From Ascidia mentula (taxonomy: Eukaryota; Chordata; Ascidiacea; Phlebobranchia; Ascidiidae), in the NCBI GenBank assembly GCA_947561715.1, contig OX387201.1, forward strand, positions 18,986,001 to 19,050,000: a stretch of 64,000 nt of DNA. Direction: 5' to 3'. Below the pieces are notes generated by a model. That model was not told the origin of the DNA. It made no database searches and saw nothing but the letters and a program-made list of their open reading frames with translations. A program made the translations under genes and the position numbers. This document shows positions 35,216-49,054 of the stretch, piece by piece (position 1 is the first letter of the stretch; each line of letters starts with the position of its first letter).

Positions 35216-36350
35216 TTAGCTCCAGAGTGCTTGCCGATATTGTAGATTATGGATTTCGTTCCCAAGTGCTGTAAGCTGCACCGTCCACAAATCCCAAGGC
35301 AGTCCTGACAGAAACCTGCCCAGTCGCGAGTAACTCCCGCCGGCGATCGTAAATACGCGAACTGCCGAACGACGCAGTCGGTACACGGCCGAGTGAGATT
35401 GGAGCGTTTTCTGTTTCGCCAAAGTGGCGGTGGAGGCGAAAGGCTTCACTTTGCGAACGAATAATTGGACATCGATAACTTTGATTTACAGATTGGCGTC
35501 GGCGGCCGCCATGACGGCGCGAAGGCGTACATCGACACCGTTAAATACATAACGCTGCTGCTGACACATATCGCAATAGAGTTTAGGCAGCATTTCGATG
35601 GGGCGACTCTCTGCCGCCAACGCGCGACGTATTCGAAACCCGCTATTGTCACGCGTCAGGGAGCTTATTTAACCCGCGTCATCCGCGTACCAAAGTGATG
35701 TGGTCAGCTGTGTGTTCTTCGCTTCGGATCCAAAGACAATAGGGTTAAAATGTACGCTTTGTATGTATAATTGTATCTAGCAGGAGTAACTGTCTTACTA
35801 TAACAGAGACAGTTCTATTTGACTGAAGAGCGCGTGTGCAAAATAGTTCGACTGTGCCACTGCGACATCGGCGTCCAGGTTTGTACCATCCGCATTGGTA
35901 ATGCGCACCTACATGATAATAGCTTGTCGTTCTAGTTAATGTAGTGCTCCGTCGGCGGCAATGGAGAAATCATACGGTCCAGCGTCTGCTGCCGTGGCTA
36001 AAGGCAGATATTCGACCAGGAGCAACGACGAAACACCAGTCTGGGTGAGCTTCATCACGTATAAATCCAACTCACTTTTCGCACAGCTCATCGAGCGCTC
36101 GTTGATCAGCGCCATCCCACAAGAGAAAATATCGCCACGTATGCGCTTGCGTTTGTCAGCCGCCTTCTTGCGTTTGCGTTTCTTGACCGGTTCTCCGGGT
36201 GGCGACTCTAGGCTACGACTCACGATGGTTAATGAACGACTAGCCGCCTGACGCGATCTCTTTATAGCGGCATTTCGCAGTGGCCTCGGCGTTGTAAGGT
36301 TTTTAGCAAGACATAGTCAAAGGCGTAGCTGCTTTTTGCGAAAATGTAAC
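35216..36350 (-). mobile_element. Polinton MCP fossil, array unit 1
   Basis: From the MALINERSM start (36115) pieces include CAKSELDLY, LLLVEYLPLAT and, further on, VRVFTIAGG and GLPWDLWTVQLTALGNEI. Upstream to about 36350 is the basic tail of the neighbouring frame (KKRKRKKA). N-terminal and central parts of the capsid protein are represented; the C-terminal part seen in relic 0 is not recognised here. The reading frame has several breaks. Confidence 0.8.
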
Positions 36351-36726
36351 GTCACGATCACGTCAACCGCTTGAAATGATATCGGTTTGCCGTCATATAT
36401 AGCGATTTCGATGGTGTTGAATGATGTAACGAGCTTGAAACACTCGCCCGTTACAAATCACAAACATCGTTACGCAATGCCTTCTTTGCAGCATTGCACG
36501 TATTGCAAATCCCATCAAATGATTTATTGCAAACCTTGCAACGGCCGACTTGTTGTGTATGCGAAACCCCGAAAAATTACCTGGATGATTCCATAAATAT
36601 TTGTTTTCTTTCGCTAACATGTGTTAAGCAATATGCCGTTTACGACTCATTAACGTATAAAACTAACCACTTCAAATGTGTCCTGGATGACACAAGATCG
36701 ACCCCCATCTGTGATAACGTCCCAGA

Positions 36727-37480
36727 ATGAATGTGTCCACGAGTGACTCCAAGAGTCTTTTCCGGTTAACAGAAAATGTGCAGGTTCACTTACATTATAA
36801 GAAATTAATTACTGTCAAGTTATCGCAAGACCTTGCACAATCGCGTTTGTATGAAGTTGCGTTTGAAAGTCACCATCTGAAAATCCTTTCGTATAGAAAA
36901 TCCCAGTTACTTGCCTCTAGTGGAACAATACTGACTCATCCAATAAACATATAAAAACATGCCGACCATTTTAACAATGCTTTTTCCTATGTTTTATCAT
37001 TACAAAATTACTAACTGCTCCAGTTAAGTTGTAGCACATCGGTAATCATAAAATTATATGTGTGTATACATCGACATTCGGCGTAATACCTATCCTTACA
37101 ATCGTTATACACAGTCTAACCTTTGCAGAAGTTACTAAAACACTAAAAAGTGTTTAATCAAAATTACAAATATATTCTCCGCAAAATCGACAAACAGAAT
37201 CAAATCCTTATTGCTGACAAATACAACGTTCGTGTCCCCAAATCAGCATTCTAACCGGAAAATTTGACATTGTTAGACGTAGTCACATGAAACCACAGTA
37301 TGTTGTAATGCGTCGTGACTAAAATTGTTTCGGTTGCTTCTATAAGGTTACGTGTCTGGGAACACGCATCAACAAGTTGCTCCCAGTATTTCGTAACTCC
37401 GCAGTAAAAAAAACTCGTTAAATCCTCGAAGTCATTTGATGAGTTTCGCGGAACAAAACGTTTTGTTTTCCAGCTCGTAA
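36727..37480 (+). repeat. Block U, unit 1 copy (with 75-codon frame)
   Basis: It recurs in every unit (41305, 46871, 51405, 55973) and, diverged, at 60181 and 63196. A 75-codon plus-strand frame (MNVSTSDSKSLFRL...) stays open in all five array copies but is broken in the outer copies. No known domain. It ends in a palindromic module at 37421-37490. Confidence 0.7.
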
Positions 37481-38394
37481 CAATTTAAAACCCAACGTCC
37501 GAAAAAGCTCATTCAACAATTTGCTGCGGAGGAAAAGTTATCAATAAATGTGAGCGACATTGTCTTTCCAAACTAAAAATTAACACAATTAACCATACTG
37601 ACTCCTACAAAAAACATTAGTGTCGTTACTAAAAATGCTGTTACTGTGTTTCAAACATAACAAAAATGCGAACTGCTCCTGTTGACTAAATCCTCGAATA
37701 CATTGTTAGTGATAAAATACCGTACGCGTATATATATCTAATGAAGAGTTTAATTCTAATTGCCAGAATGTATTTTCTGCAAACAAGACAAAAAGACGAC
37801 AGACACAATCAAATACTTTATGTTGCCAGATAAAACTTATGAGACCCCAATCAGTACTTAAATGCACAACAATCGAAATTAGAAGCAGACTTAACATAGA
37901 ATGAAAAAAAAATGACCTACGAGCGTCAGCGCTTGGCAGTATGTACAGGCAGTCGCGTGACTTATGCCACACTGCAAAATAACGCAATTGGCCGAGAGAA
38001 CGTTATATTGGTGTAGACTGAAGTCGCATTCTGTGGCGCCCTAAAGCAATACTTTTACATACGCACATACATTAACCATGTGAAACAAAATAACAAGTAA
38101 TTAGAAGTATGTATGGTGAATGCATTTAAACTGCTTCGTTTTGTTTTGCTTGTGTGCTCTAGTGCAGTTTGGGCACAAATTGGCTTTTAATTTAATTTGT
38201 TTTAAATTTTATTTGCAATGCATAAAATCATGTTTTTTTTGCCAAGTTTTGTGCAATGCCCCTAATGGGCCAATTTTGAACTTTTCACTTGCTTATATTT
38301 ACACAATATGTGGTTGCTACGCAAAGCGTTGGCGGTTCTTTGGAGCATGAGTTAATAAGTAACCCCCATTTCGTACCTCCGTCGTAAAAACTGC
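37481..38394. repeat. A+T-rich V-like stretch, unit 1
   Basis: 37690-38030 matches 16425-16650 and 59160-59480, ending in AACGTTATATTGGTG. The rest is shared only among array units. No gene seen; a 93-codon minus-strand frame at 37706-37987 survives in unit 2 but is shortened in the others. Confidence 0.55.
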
Positions 38395-38924
38395 TCGTAA
38401 ATCCTAGAGGTCGGTTGACGAGTTACGTGAAACAAAACGTTTGGTTTTCCAGCTCGTAACAGTTTAACCCAACGCCCGAAAAAGCTCATTGTTAGCTGAA
38501 ACTTTCGTATGAAGTCAGATTCAACAAATGACAACCTACACAACGGTGGTCAGAAGAACAAATAAACTGACAGGAATAAGAGAATGTTTTGAGTCGTTAT
38601 ACATAAATGTGTATATTTCATCACTAATTGACAAAAACACGCATAGTCTTCCCAGTTTACCGACACCTGCCAGATATTTCTGCCCCTGCTCCCAGAAGAC
38701 ACCAAACATTGTTATGAGTAGAACGCCTTCTGTGGTTTCAGATGTGTTTTTGCCGTCTTTCCTTATCTTTCTTCATTTCCCCTCGATCTACTCTTTCTTC
38801 AGATTTATTGCTACGACGTTTGACCACGCTGTGTTTTTATACACATTTGCTTTTATACATCCCAGCGAGGGCTGCTGTTTAAGCTGCTAAGCTGCTCATT
38901 AAAATCCATCAGCGGTGAATTGCT

Positions 38925-41900
38925 GCGGAGATATCGGTCCTCTCATGTCCGCTTTCGCCGAGGTACTCGGTCTCTTGAAAGCCAAACGAAGTATGCTTAT
39001 AGGCGCAATGTACGCAAACTGTCTTCTGACAACGTAATTGGCCCAGTGGTATCTGAGCCACCGCCTGAAAATCTCATTAATATTCCGCGTAATCGCGTTT
39101 AAACCCCGAGCCTGTTTTAGAACATTTTGCTGAAGCAGAGACCAATGCGCGCCGTCGCGGTGATTTGGACGCGAGCAAGCGCAGTTTGACCGATTTCCAC
39201 ACGCTGGCAGGTGCGGTAATATTTGATCTTGGCTTGGTAATTTCTTATTAATTATGCAATATTTATTCCCAGGAAACGATGGTTCGTCGTTAGTCGACCC
39301 AAAGCGAAATTTCACATTTTTAAAAATATTTTTTGTTTGTGAAATCATCTTTTTATCTGTTATTTTTCGTACTTTCCGATGGGATTTCTACAAGCCCGCT
39401 GTTGCTTTAAGCGCGCAGAATCATTTTTTATATTTTTTACTGTATTTTTTTTAATGCCCCGCTGGCCCCTTTAAAACTCGTTGCGCAACCCGTCCCAGCC
39501 ATAACTTTCGGGTGCAGTCTGAAACACATCTGTCGCAAAATATCACAAATTCAAACAAAAATAGTCTGCTGGGTGCATGGCGGTCTGGCGGTGAAGTCCA
39601 CCGAGCAAGTGGTGGACTGGATTTGTCGAAAACACAATAAGACATGTAAGTTTCACCTTTTGTTAGAGGCCATAGCAATGTGCTTCAAACCGAAAGCTGT
39701 TTTCTCAGCATGCAGATAAATAGCTGTTTTTACAGCTGCCATTGATTGACAGCATTAGAAATGTTTTAGCTCCAGAGTGCTTGCCGATATAGTAGATTAT
39801 GGATTTCGTTCCCAAGTGCCGTAAGCTGCACCGTCCACAAATCCCAAGGCAACCCTGACAGAAACCTGCCCAGTCGCGAGTAACTCCCGCCGGCGATCGT
39901 AAATACGCGAACTTCCGAACGACGCAGTCGGTACACGGCCGAGTGAGATTGGACCGTTTTCTGATGCGCCTAAGTGGCGATGGAGGCGAAGGGCTTCACT
40001 TTGCGAACGAATAATTGGACATCGATAACTTTGATTTACAGATTGGCGTCGGTGGACGCCATGACGGCGCGAAGGCGTACATCGACACCGTTAAATACAT
40101 AACGCTGCTGCTGACACATATCGCAATAGAGTTCAGGCAGCATTTCGATGGGGCGACTTTGTGCCGCCAACGCGCGACGTATTCGAAACCCGCTATTGTC
40201 ACGCGTCAGGGAGCTTATTTAACCCGCGTCATCCGCGTACCAAAGTGATGTGATCAGCTGTGTGTTCTTCGCTTCGGATCCAAAGACAATAGGGTTAAAA
40301 TGTACGCTTTGTATGTATAATTGTTTCTGGCAGGGGTCACTGTCTTACTATAGCAGAGACAGTTCTATTTGACTGAAGAGCGCGTGTGCAAAATAGTTCG
40401 ACTGTGCCACTGCGACATCGGCGTCAAGGTTTGTACCATCCGCATTGGTAATGCGCACCTACATGATAATAGCGGGTCGTTCTAGTTGATGTAGTGTTCC
40501 GTCGGCGGCAATGTAGAAATCATACGGTCCAGCGTCTGTTGCCGTGGCTAAAGGCAGATATTCGACCAGGAGCAACGACGAAACACCAGTCTGGGTGAGC
40601 TTCATCGCGAATAAATCCACCTCGCTTTTCGCACAGCTCATCGAACGCTCGTTGATCAGCGCCATCCCTCAAGCGAAAATATCGCCACGTATGCGCTCGC
40701 CAGCCGCCTTCTTGCGTTTGCGTTTCTTGACCGGTTCTCCGGGTGGCGACTCTAAGCTACGACTCACGATGATTAATGAACGACGAGCCGCCTGACGCGA
40801 TCTCTTTATAGCGGCATTTCGCAGTGGCCGACCCGCCGTAGACCTCGGCGTTGTAAGGTTTTTAGCAAGACATAGTCAAATGCGTAGCTGCTTTTTGCGA
40901 AAATGTAACGTCACGATCACGTCAACGGCTTGAAATTATATCGGTTTGCCTCGACCGTTATATATAGTCATTTCGATGGTGTTGAATCGTCGCACGAGAA
41001 CCGAATGATGTAGCGCACATGAAACACTCGCCCATTACAAATCACAAACATCGTTACGCAATGCCTCCTTTGCACAAGTATTGCAAATCGTATCGAATGA
41101 TTTATTGCAAACCTTGCAACTGCCGACTTGTTATGTGTACAAAGCCCCGAAAAATGACCTGGATGATTCATTACAGATTTGTTATCTTTTGCTAACATGT
41201 GTTAAGCAATAGACTGTTCACGACCCATTTACGTATAAAACTAACCACTTCAAATGTGTCCTAGATGACACAAGATCGACCCCCACCTGTGATAACGTCT
41301 CAGAATGAATGTGTCCACGAGTGACTCCAAGAGTCTTTTCCGGTTAACAGAAAATGTGCAGGTTCACTTACATTATAAGAAATTAATTACTGTCATGTTA
41401 TCGCAAGACCTTGCACAATCGCGTTTGTATGAAGTTGCATTTAAAAGTCACCATCTGAAAATCCTTTCGTATAGAAAATCCCAGTTACTTGCCTCTAGTG
41501 GAACAATACTGACTCATCCAATAAAAATATAAAAACATGCCGACCATTTTAACAATGCTTTTTCCTATGTTTAATCATTACAAAATTACTAACTGTTCCA
41601 GTTAAGTTGTAGTACATCGGTAATCATAAAATTATATGTGTGTATACATCGACATTCGGCGTAATACCTATCCTTACAATCGTTATACACAGTCTAACCT
41701 TTGCAGAAGTTACTTAAAAGGGTGTTTAATCAAAATTACAAATATATTCTCTGCAAAATCGACAAACAGAATCAATTCTTTTTCGCCGACAAATAAAACG
41801 TTCGCGTCCCCAAATCAGCATTCTAACCTGAAAATTTGACATTGTTAGACGTAGTCACATGAAACCACAGTATGTTGTAAAGCGTCGTGACTAAAATTGT

Positions 41901-44640
41901 TTCGGTTGCTTCTATAAGGTTACGTGTCTGGGAACACACATCAACAAGTTGCTCCCAGTATTTCGTAACTCCGCAGTAAAAAAAACTCGTTGAATCCTCG
42001 AAGTCGTTTGACGAGTTACGCGGAACAAAACGTTTTGCTTTCCAGCTCGTAACAATTCAAAACCCAACGTCCGTAAAAGCTCATTCAACAATTTGCTGCG
42101 GAGGAAAAGTTATCAATAAATGTGAGCGACATTGTCTTTCCAAACTTAAAAATTAACACAATTAACCATACTGAATCCTACAAAAAACATTAGTGTCGTT
42201 ACTAAAAATGCTGTTACTGTGTTTCAAACATAACAAAAACGCGAACTGCTCCTGTTGACTAAATCCTCGAATACATTGTTAGTGATAAAATACCGTACGC
42301 GTATATATATCTAATGAAGAGTTTAATTCTAATTGCCAGAATGTATTTTCTGCAAACAAGACAAAAAGACGACAGACACAATCAAATACTTTATGTTGCC
42401 AGAAAAAACTTATGAGACCCCAATCAGTACTTAAATGCACTACAATCGAAATTAGAAGCAGACTTAACATAAAATGAAAAAAAAATGACCTACGAGCGTC
42501 AGCGCTTGGCAGTATGTACAGGCAGTCACGTGACTTATGCCACACTGCAAAATAACGCAATTGGCCGAGAGAACGTTATATTGGTGTAGACTGAAGTCGC
42601 ATTCTGTGGCGCCCTAAAGCAATACTTTTACATACGCACATACATTAAACATGTGAAACAAAATAACAAGTGATTAGAAGTATATATGGTCACTGCATTT
42701 AAACTGCTTCGTTTTGTTTTGCTTGCGTGCTCTAGTGCAGTTTGGGCACAAATTGGCTTTTAATTTAATTTGTTTTAAATTTTATTTGCAATGCATAAAA
42801 TCATGAAGTTTTGCGCAATGCCCCTAATGGGGCAATTTTTGAACTTTTCACTTGCTTATATTTACAAAGTATGTGTTTGCTGCGCAAAGCGTGGGCGGTT
42901 CTTTAGAGCATGAGTCAATAAGTTACCCCTATTTCGTACCTCCGTCGTAAAAACTGCTCGTAAATCCTCGAGGTCGGTTGACGAGTTACGTGAAACAAAA
43001 CGTTTGGTTTTCCAGCTCGTAACAGTTTAACCCAACGCCCGAAAAAGCTCATTGTTAGCTGAAACTTTCGTATGACGTCAGATTCAACAAATGACAACCT
43101 ACACAACCGTCGTCAGAAGAACAAATAAACTGACAGGAACAAGAGAATGTTTTAAGTCGTTATATATAAATGTGTATATTTCATCACTAATTGACAAAAC
43201 ACGCATAGTTTTCCCAGTTTACCGACACTTGCCAGGCGTTTATTTCTGCCCCTGCTCCCCGTAGACACCAAACATTGTTATGAGTGAAACGCCTTCCGTG
43301 GTTTCAGATGTGTTTTTGCCGTCTTTCCTTATCTTTCTTCATTTCCCTTCGATCAACTCTTTCTTCAGTTTTATTGCTACGACGTTTGACCACGCTGTGT
43401 TTTTATACACATTTGCATTTGCACATCCCAGTGAGGGCGGCTGCATAGCGATCGAAGCAATAGTATTTATCAAAATTGTTGACAAAAGACCCGTTGTGTA
43501 GTACTAAAGTTAATGCCAGCTTTAAACGTTTTGCTTTCTAGCTCTTGACAATTTAAAAATACATCGTCAGCAAAAACACATTCTTCTCCTGTTTAAAGCT
43601 GCTCACTAAAAATCCATCATTGGTGAATTGCTGCCATTTGGTCGATCTTCACACGCAGAAAATCAAGCTGGTTACGGTGCTCACGTTGTATACAAAATAA
43701 TGACAGAATTCAAGGCCATCTTTTTTGTGTCTAGCTGTGGCTTATTAATATACAGAGTTGAAATACGGACTCATTGCTTTTTTGGTTTACGCGAAATACG
43801 GACTCATTTCTTTTTTGGTTCACGCAAAACGTTCAAACACTAATTGTGCTTCGGTGCAAGCTCGATTTTACATTTATTCCACAAGCAATATTGTAGGAGC
43901 TTTGGTATTTAATATGTTACAGTAATTACATAAGCTGTTAGCATTAGAAAACTTACAAGGAGATTTAGTTGGTGCCATGAGCAGTTCCTAAACAAGCAAA
44001 CGTAATGTTAACGTCTCACGAAAGTTTCCAAAAACGAGGTTTAGCGTCGTAACAGTGAGCTCGTTAAACTTTGTTCGACGTTACACGAGCATGTTGTGGC
44101 AGGCTGGTTGCTGGCCTTGGTTTAACGATCGATTACAATGCGAAGTTGAAAGCACTGGGATGTCCCATATTAGAAACAACAACAAAAAACTGACTCCAGG
44201 GGAAAAGAGTGCAAAAACTACGCATTTCAACCAAAATACTCCAAAAGTCTTTTTCGATTTAGTTTAAATTTAAAGTTTCCACTTGCTTGCTATCTCAGCG
44301 AGAAAAAGACTTCATACATCAGGTTTAATCAATGACCACCTACACAATCGTCGTCAGACATGACGAACAAACTGAAAGTACGAAAAAGAATGTACCAATC
44401 CATACATGACTATTACAAGGTGTAATGGGACTATTTCTCACGTATTTGCAGTGATAAGGAATAATCATATTGGAACATAACGACGTACAAAGTCCTTGAT
44501 AAATCATCGAGGTCGTTTGACGTATTACGCGGAACAAATCGTTTTGAATCATGGCTTGGCGTTTTCTTTTCAATCTATGCTCAACGGGAAATGAACCGAG
44601 GTGAAGTACGTCTTTGGCGGCGGCGTGTCCCGGTTGACAG
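38925..44640. repeat. Array unit 2 (about 5.7 kb, with full block S)
   Basis: It has the same order as unit 1, but its block S (42958-44560) is full length, as at 13.8 and 32.6 kb, which adds about 1.05 kb. The 73-codon frame is intact at 43280-43498. The junction to unit 3 joins block S to the middle of the G+C-rich segment. Confidence 0.8.
39766..40915 (-). mobile_element. Polinton MCP fossil, array unit 2
   Basis: It starts at 40665 and covers the same part of the capsid gene as unit 1, with the neighbouring basic tail upstream. Several breaks. Offset from unit 1 is 4550 bp. Confidence 0.8.
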
Positions 44641-47600
44641 TTATGCGAGCCACCGCCTGAAAATCTCAACTAATATTCCGCGTAATCGCGTTTAAACCCC
44701 GAGCCTGTTTTAGAACATTTTGCTGAAGCAGAGACCTATGCGCGCCGTCGCGTGATTTGGACGCGAGCAAGCGCAGTTTGACCGATTTCCACACGTTGGC
44801 AGGTGCGGTAATATTTGATCTTGGCTTGGTAATTTCTTATTAATTATGCAATATTTATTCCCAGGAAACGATGGTTCGTCGTTAGTCGACCCAAAGCGAA
44901 ATTTCACATTTTTTAAAATATTTTTTGTTTGTGAAATCATCTTTTTATCTGTTATTTTTCGTACTTTCCGATGGGATTTCTACAAGCCTGCTCTTGCTTA
45001 AAGCGCGCAGAATAATTTTCTATATATTTTAAATTATATTTTTTTTAATGGCCCGCTTGTCCCTTTAAAACTCGTTGTGCAACCCGTCCCAGCCATGACT
45101 TTCGGGTGCAGTATCAAACATATCTGTAGCAAAATATGACAAATTCAATCAAAATTGGTCTGCTGGGTGCAGGGCGGTCTGGCGGTGAAGACCACCGAGC
45201 AAGTGGTGGACTCGATTTGTCGAAAACACAGGAAGACGTGTAAGTTTCACCTTTTGTTAGAGGCCATAGCAATGTGCTTCAAACCGAAAGCTGTTTTTTC
45301 AGCATGCAGATAAATAGCTGTTTTTACAGCTGCCATTGATTGACAGCATTAGAAATGTTTTAGCTCCAGAGTGCTTGCCGATATAGTAGATTATGGATTT
45401 CGTTCCCAAGTGCCGTAAGCTGCACCGTCCACAAATCCCAAGACAACCCTGACAGAAACCTGTCCAGTCGCGAGTAATTCCCGCCGGCGATCGTAAATAC
45501 GCGAACTTCCGAACGATGCAGTCGGTACACGGCCGAGTGAGATTGGAGCGTTTTCTGTTTCGCCAAAGTGGCGATGGAGGCGAAGGGCTTCACTTTGCGA
45601 ACGAATAATTGGACATCGATAACTTTGATTTTTCAGATTGGCGTCGGCGGCCGCCATGACGGCGCGAAAGCGTACATCGACACCGTTTATTACATAACGC
45701 TGCTGCTGACACATATCGCAATGGAGTTTAGACAGCATTTCAATGGGGCGACTCTCTGCCGCCAACGCGCGACTAATTTGAAACACGCTATTGCCACGCG
45801 TCAGGGAGCTTATTTAACCCGCGTCATCCGCGTACCAAAGTGATGTGATCAGCTGTGTGTTCTTCGCTTCGAATCCAATGACAATAGGGTTAAAATGTAC
45901 GCTTTGTATGTATAATTGTTTCTGGCAGAAGTCACTGTCTTATTATTGAGAGACAGTTCTATTTGACTGAAGAGCGCGTGTGCAAAATAGTTCGACTGTG
46001 CCACTGCGACATCGGCGTCAAGGTTTGTACCATCCGCATTGGTAATGCGCACCTACATGATAATAGCTTGTCGTTCTAGTTGATGTAGTGCTCCGTCGGC
46101 AGCAATGTAGAAATCATACGGTCCAGCGTCTGTTGCCGTGGCTAAAGGCAGATATTCGACCAGGAGCAACGACGAAACACCAGTCTGGGTGAGCTTCATC
46201 GCGAATAAATCCACCTCGCTTTTCGCACAGCTCATCGAACGCTCGTTGATCAGCGCCATCCCTCAAGCGAAAATATCGCCACGTATGCGCTTGCGCTCGC
46301 CAGCCGCCTTCTTGCGTTTGCGTTTCTTGACCGGTTCTCCGGGTGGCGACTCTAGGCTACGACTCACGATGGTTAATGAACGACTAGCCGCCTGACGCGA
46401 TCTCTTTATAGCGGCATTTCGCAGTGGCCTCGGCGTTGTAAGGTTTTTAGCAAGACATAGTAAAAGGCGTAGCTGCTTTTTGCGAAAATGTAACGTCACG
46501 ATCACGTCACCCGCTTGAAATGATATCGGTTTGCCGTCATATATAGCGATTTCGATGGTGTTGAATGATGTAACGAGCTTGAAACACTCGCCCGTTACAA
46601 ATCACAAACATCGTTACGCAATGCCTTCTTTGCAGCATTGCACGTATTGCAAATCCCATCGAATGATTTATTGCAAACCTTGCAACTGCCGACTTGTTGT
46701 GTATACGAAACCCCGAAAAATGACCTGGATGATTCCATAAATATTTGTTTTCTTTCGCTAACATGTGTTAAGCAATATGCCGTTTACGACTCATTAACGT
46801 ATAAAACTAACCACTTCAAATGTGTCCTGGATGACACAAGATCGACCCCCATCTGTGATAACGTCCCAGAATGAATGTGTCCACGAGTGACTCCAAGAGT
46901 CTTTTTCGGTTGACAGAAAATGTGCAGGTTCACTTACATTATAAGAAATTAATTACTGTCATGTTATCGCAAGACGTTGCACAATCGCGTTTGTATGAAG
47001 TTGCATTTAAAAGTCACCATCTGAAAATCCTTTCGTATAGAAAATCCCAGTTACTTGCCTCTAGTGGAACAATACTGACTCATCCAATAAACATATAAAA
47101 ACATGCCGACCATTTTAACAATGCTTTTTCCTATGTTTAATCATTACAAAATTACTAACTGCTCCAGTTAAGTTGTAGTACATCGGTAATCATAAAATTA
47201 TATGTGCGTATACATCGACATTCGGCGTAATACCTATCCTTACAATCGTTATACACAGTCTAACCTTTGCAGAAGTTACTTAAAAGGGTGTTTAATCAAA
47301 ATTACAAATATATTCTCTGCAAAATCGACAAACAGAATCAATTCTTTTTCGCCGACAAATAAAACGTTCGTGTCCCCAAATCAGCATTCTAACCTGAAAA
47401 TTTGACATTGTTAGACGTAGTCACATGAAACCACAGTATGTTGTAAAGCGTCGTGACTAAAATTGTTTCGGTTGCTTCTATAAGGTTACGTGTCTGGGAA
47501 CACGCATCAACAAGTTGCTCCCAGTATTTCGTAACTCCGTAGTAAAAAAAACTCGTTAAATCCTCGAAGTCGTTTGACGAGTTACGCGGAACAAAACGTT

Positions 47601-49054
47601 TTGCTTTCCAGCTCGTATCAATTTAAAACCCAACGTCCGTAAAAGCTCATTCAACAATTTGCTGCGGAGGAAAAGTTATCAATAAATGTGAGCGACATTG
47701 TCTTTCCAAACTTAAAAATTAACACAATTAACCATACTGACTCCTACAAAAAACATTAGTGTCGTTACTAAAAATGCTGTTACTGTGTTTCAAACATAAC
47801 AAAAACGCGAACTGCTCCTGTTGACTAAATCCTCGAATACATTGTTAGTGATAAAATACCGTACGCGTATATATATCTAATGAAGAGTTTAATTCTAATT
47901 GCCAGAATGTATTTTCTGCAAACAAGACAAAAAGACGACAGACACAATCAAATACTTTTTGTTGCCAGATAAAACTTATGAGACCCCAATCAGTACTTAA
48001 ATGCACAACAATCGAAATTAGAAGCAGACTTAACATACAATGAAAAAAAATGACCTACAAGCGTCAGCGCTTGGCAGTATGTACAGGCAGTCACGTGACT
48101 TATGCCACACTGCAAAATAACGCAATTGGCCGTGAGAACGTTATATTGGTGTAGACTGAAGTCGCATTCTGTGGCGCCCTAAAGCAATACTTTTACATAC
48201 GCACATACATTAACCATGTGAAACAAAATAACAAGTGTTTAGAAGTATATATGGTCACTGCATTTAAACTGCTTCGTTTTGTTTTGCTTGTGTGCTCTAG
48301 TGCAGTTTGGGCACAAATTGGCTTTTAATTTAATTTGTTTTAAATTTTATTTGCAATGCACAAAATCATGAAGTTTTGCGCAATGCCCCTAATGGGCCAA
48401 TTTTAAACTTTTCACTTGCTTATATTTACAAAGTATGTGCTTGCTACGCAAAGCGTTGGCGGTTCTTTGGAGCATGAGTTAACAAGTAACCCCTATTTCG
48501 TACCTCTGTCGCAAAACTCCTCGTAAATCCTCGAGGTCGGTTGACGAGTTACGTGAAACAAAACGTTTTGTTTTCCAGTTCGTAACAGTTTAACCCAACG
48601 CCCGAAAAAGCTCATTGTTAGCTGAAACTTTCGTATGAAGTCAGTTTCAACAAATGACAACCTACACAACCGTGGTCAGAAGAACAAATAAACTGACAGG
48701 AACAAGAGAATGTGTTGAGTCGTTATATATAAATGTGTATATTTCAACACTAATTGACAAAAACACGCACGGTTTCCCCAGTTTACCGACACTTTCCAGG
48801 CGTTTATTTCTGCCCCTGCTCCCCGTAGACACCAAACATTGTTATGAGTAGAACGCCTTCCGTGGTTTCAGATGTGTTTTTGCCGTCTTTCCTTATCTTT
48901 CTTCATTTCCCCTCGATCTACTCTTTCTTCAGTTTTATTGCTACGACGTTTGACCACGCTGTGTTTTTATACACATTTGCTTTTATACATCCCAGCGAGG
49001 GCTGCTGTTTAAGTTGCTAAGCTGCTCATTAAAATCCATCAGCGGTGAATTGCT
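44641..49054. repeat. Array unit 3
   Basis: It lacks the first part of the G+C-rich segment. The right four fifths (from about 46022) is the start of the nearly identical pair with unit 4. Its block S (48527-49054) is the short form. Confidence 0.8.
45360..46505 (-). mobile_element. Polinton MCP fossil, array unit 3
   Basis: It starts at 46259. Recognisable pieces include CDMCQQQRYVINGVDV, LLLVEYLPLAT and NADGTNLDADVAVAQSNYF. The upstream basic tail spans 46263-46505. Several breaks. Confidence 0.8.

Larger units (their letters stand above)
34384..38924. repeat. Array unit 1 (4541 bp)
   Basis: The unit start is set arbitrarily at GCGGAGATGTCGG. Contents in order: a G+C-rich plus-strand-coding-like segment (34384-35170), the Polinton MCP fossil (35216-36350, minus), block U (36727-37480), a palindromic module, a V-like stretch (37690-38030), another palindromic module, and a shortened block S. 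Confidence 0.85.

Noticed and set aside
36480-36560. A zinc-ribbon-like CTYC...YCKPC on the plus strand upstream of the MCP fossil
   Set aside because: It is short and A+T-rich, only partly kept in units 2 and 5, with no larger domain around it.
37706-37987. A 93-codon minus-strand frame
   Set aside because: It is open in units 1 and 2 but shortened in units 3 and 4 and broken in the outer copy; no recognisable family.
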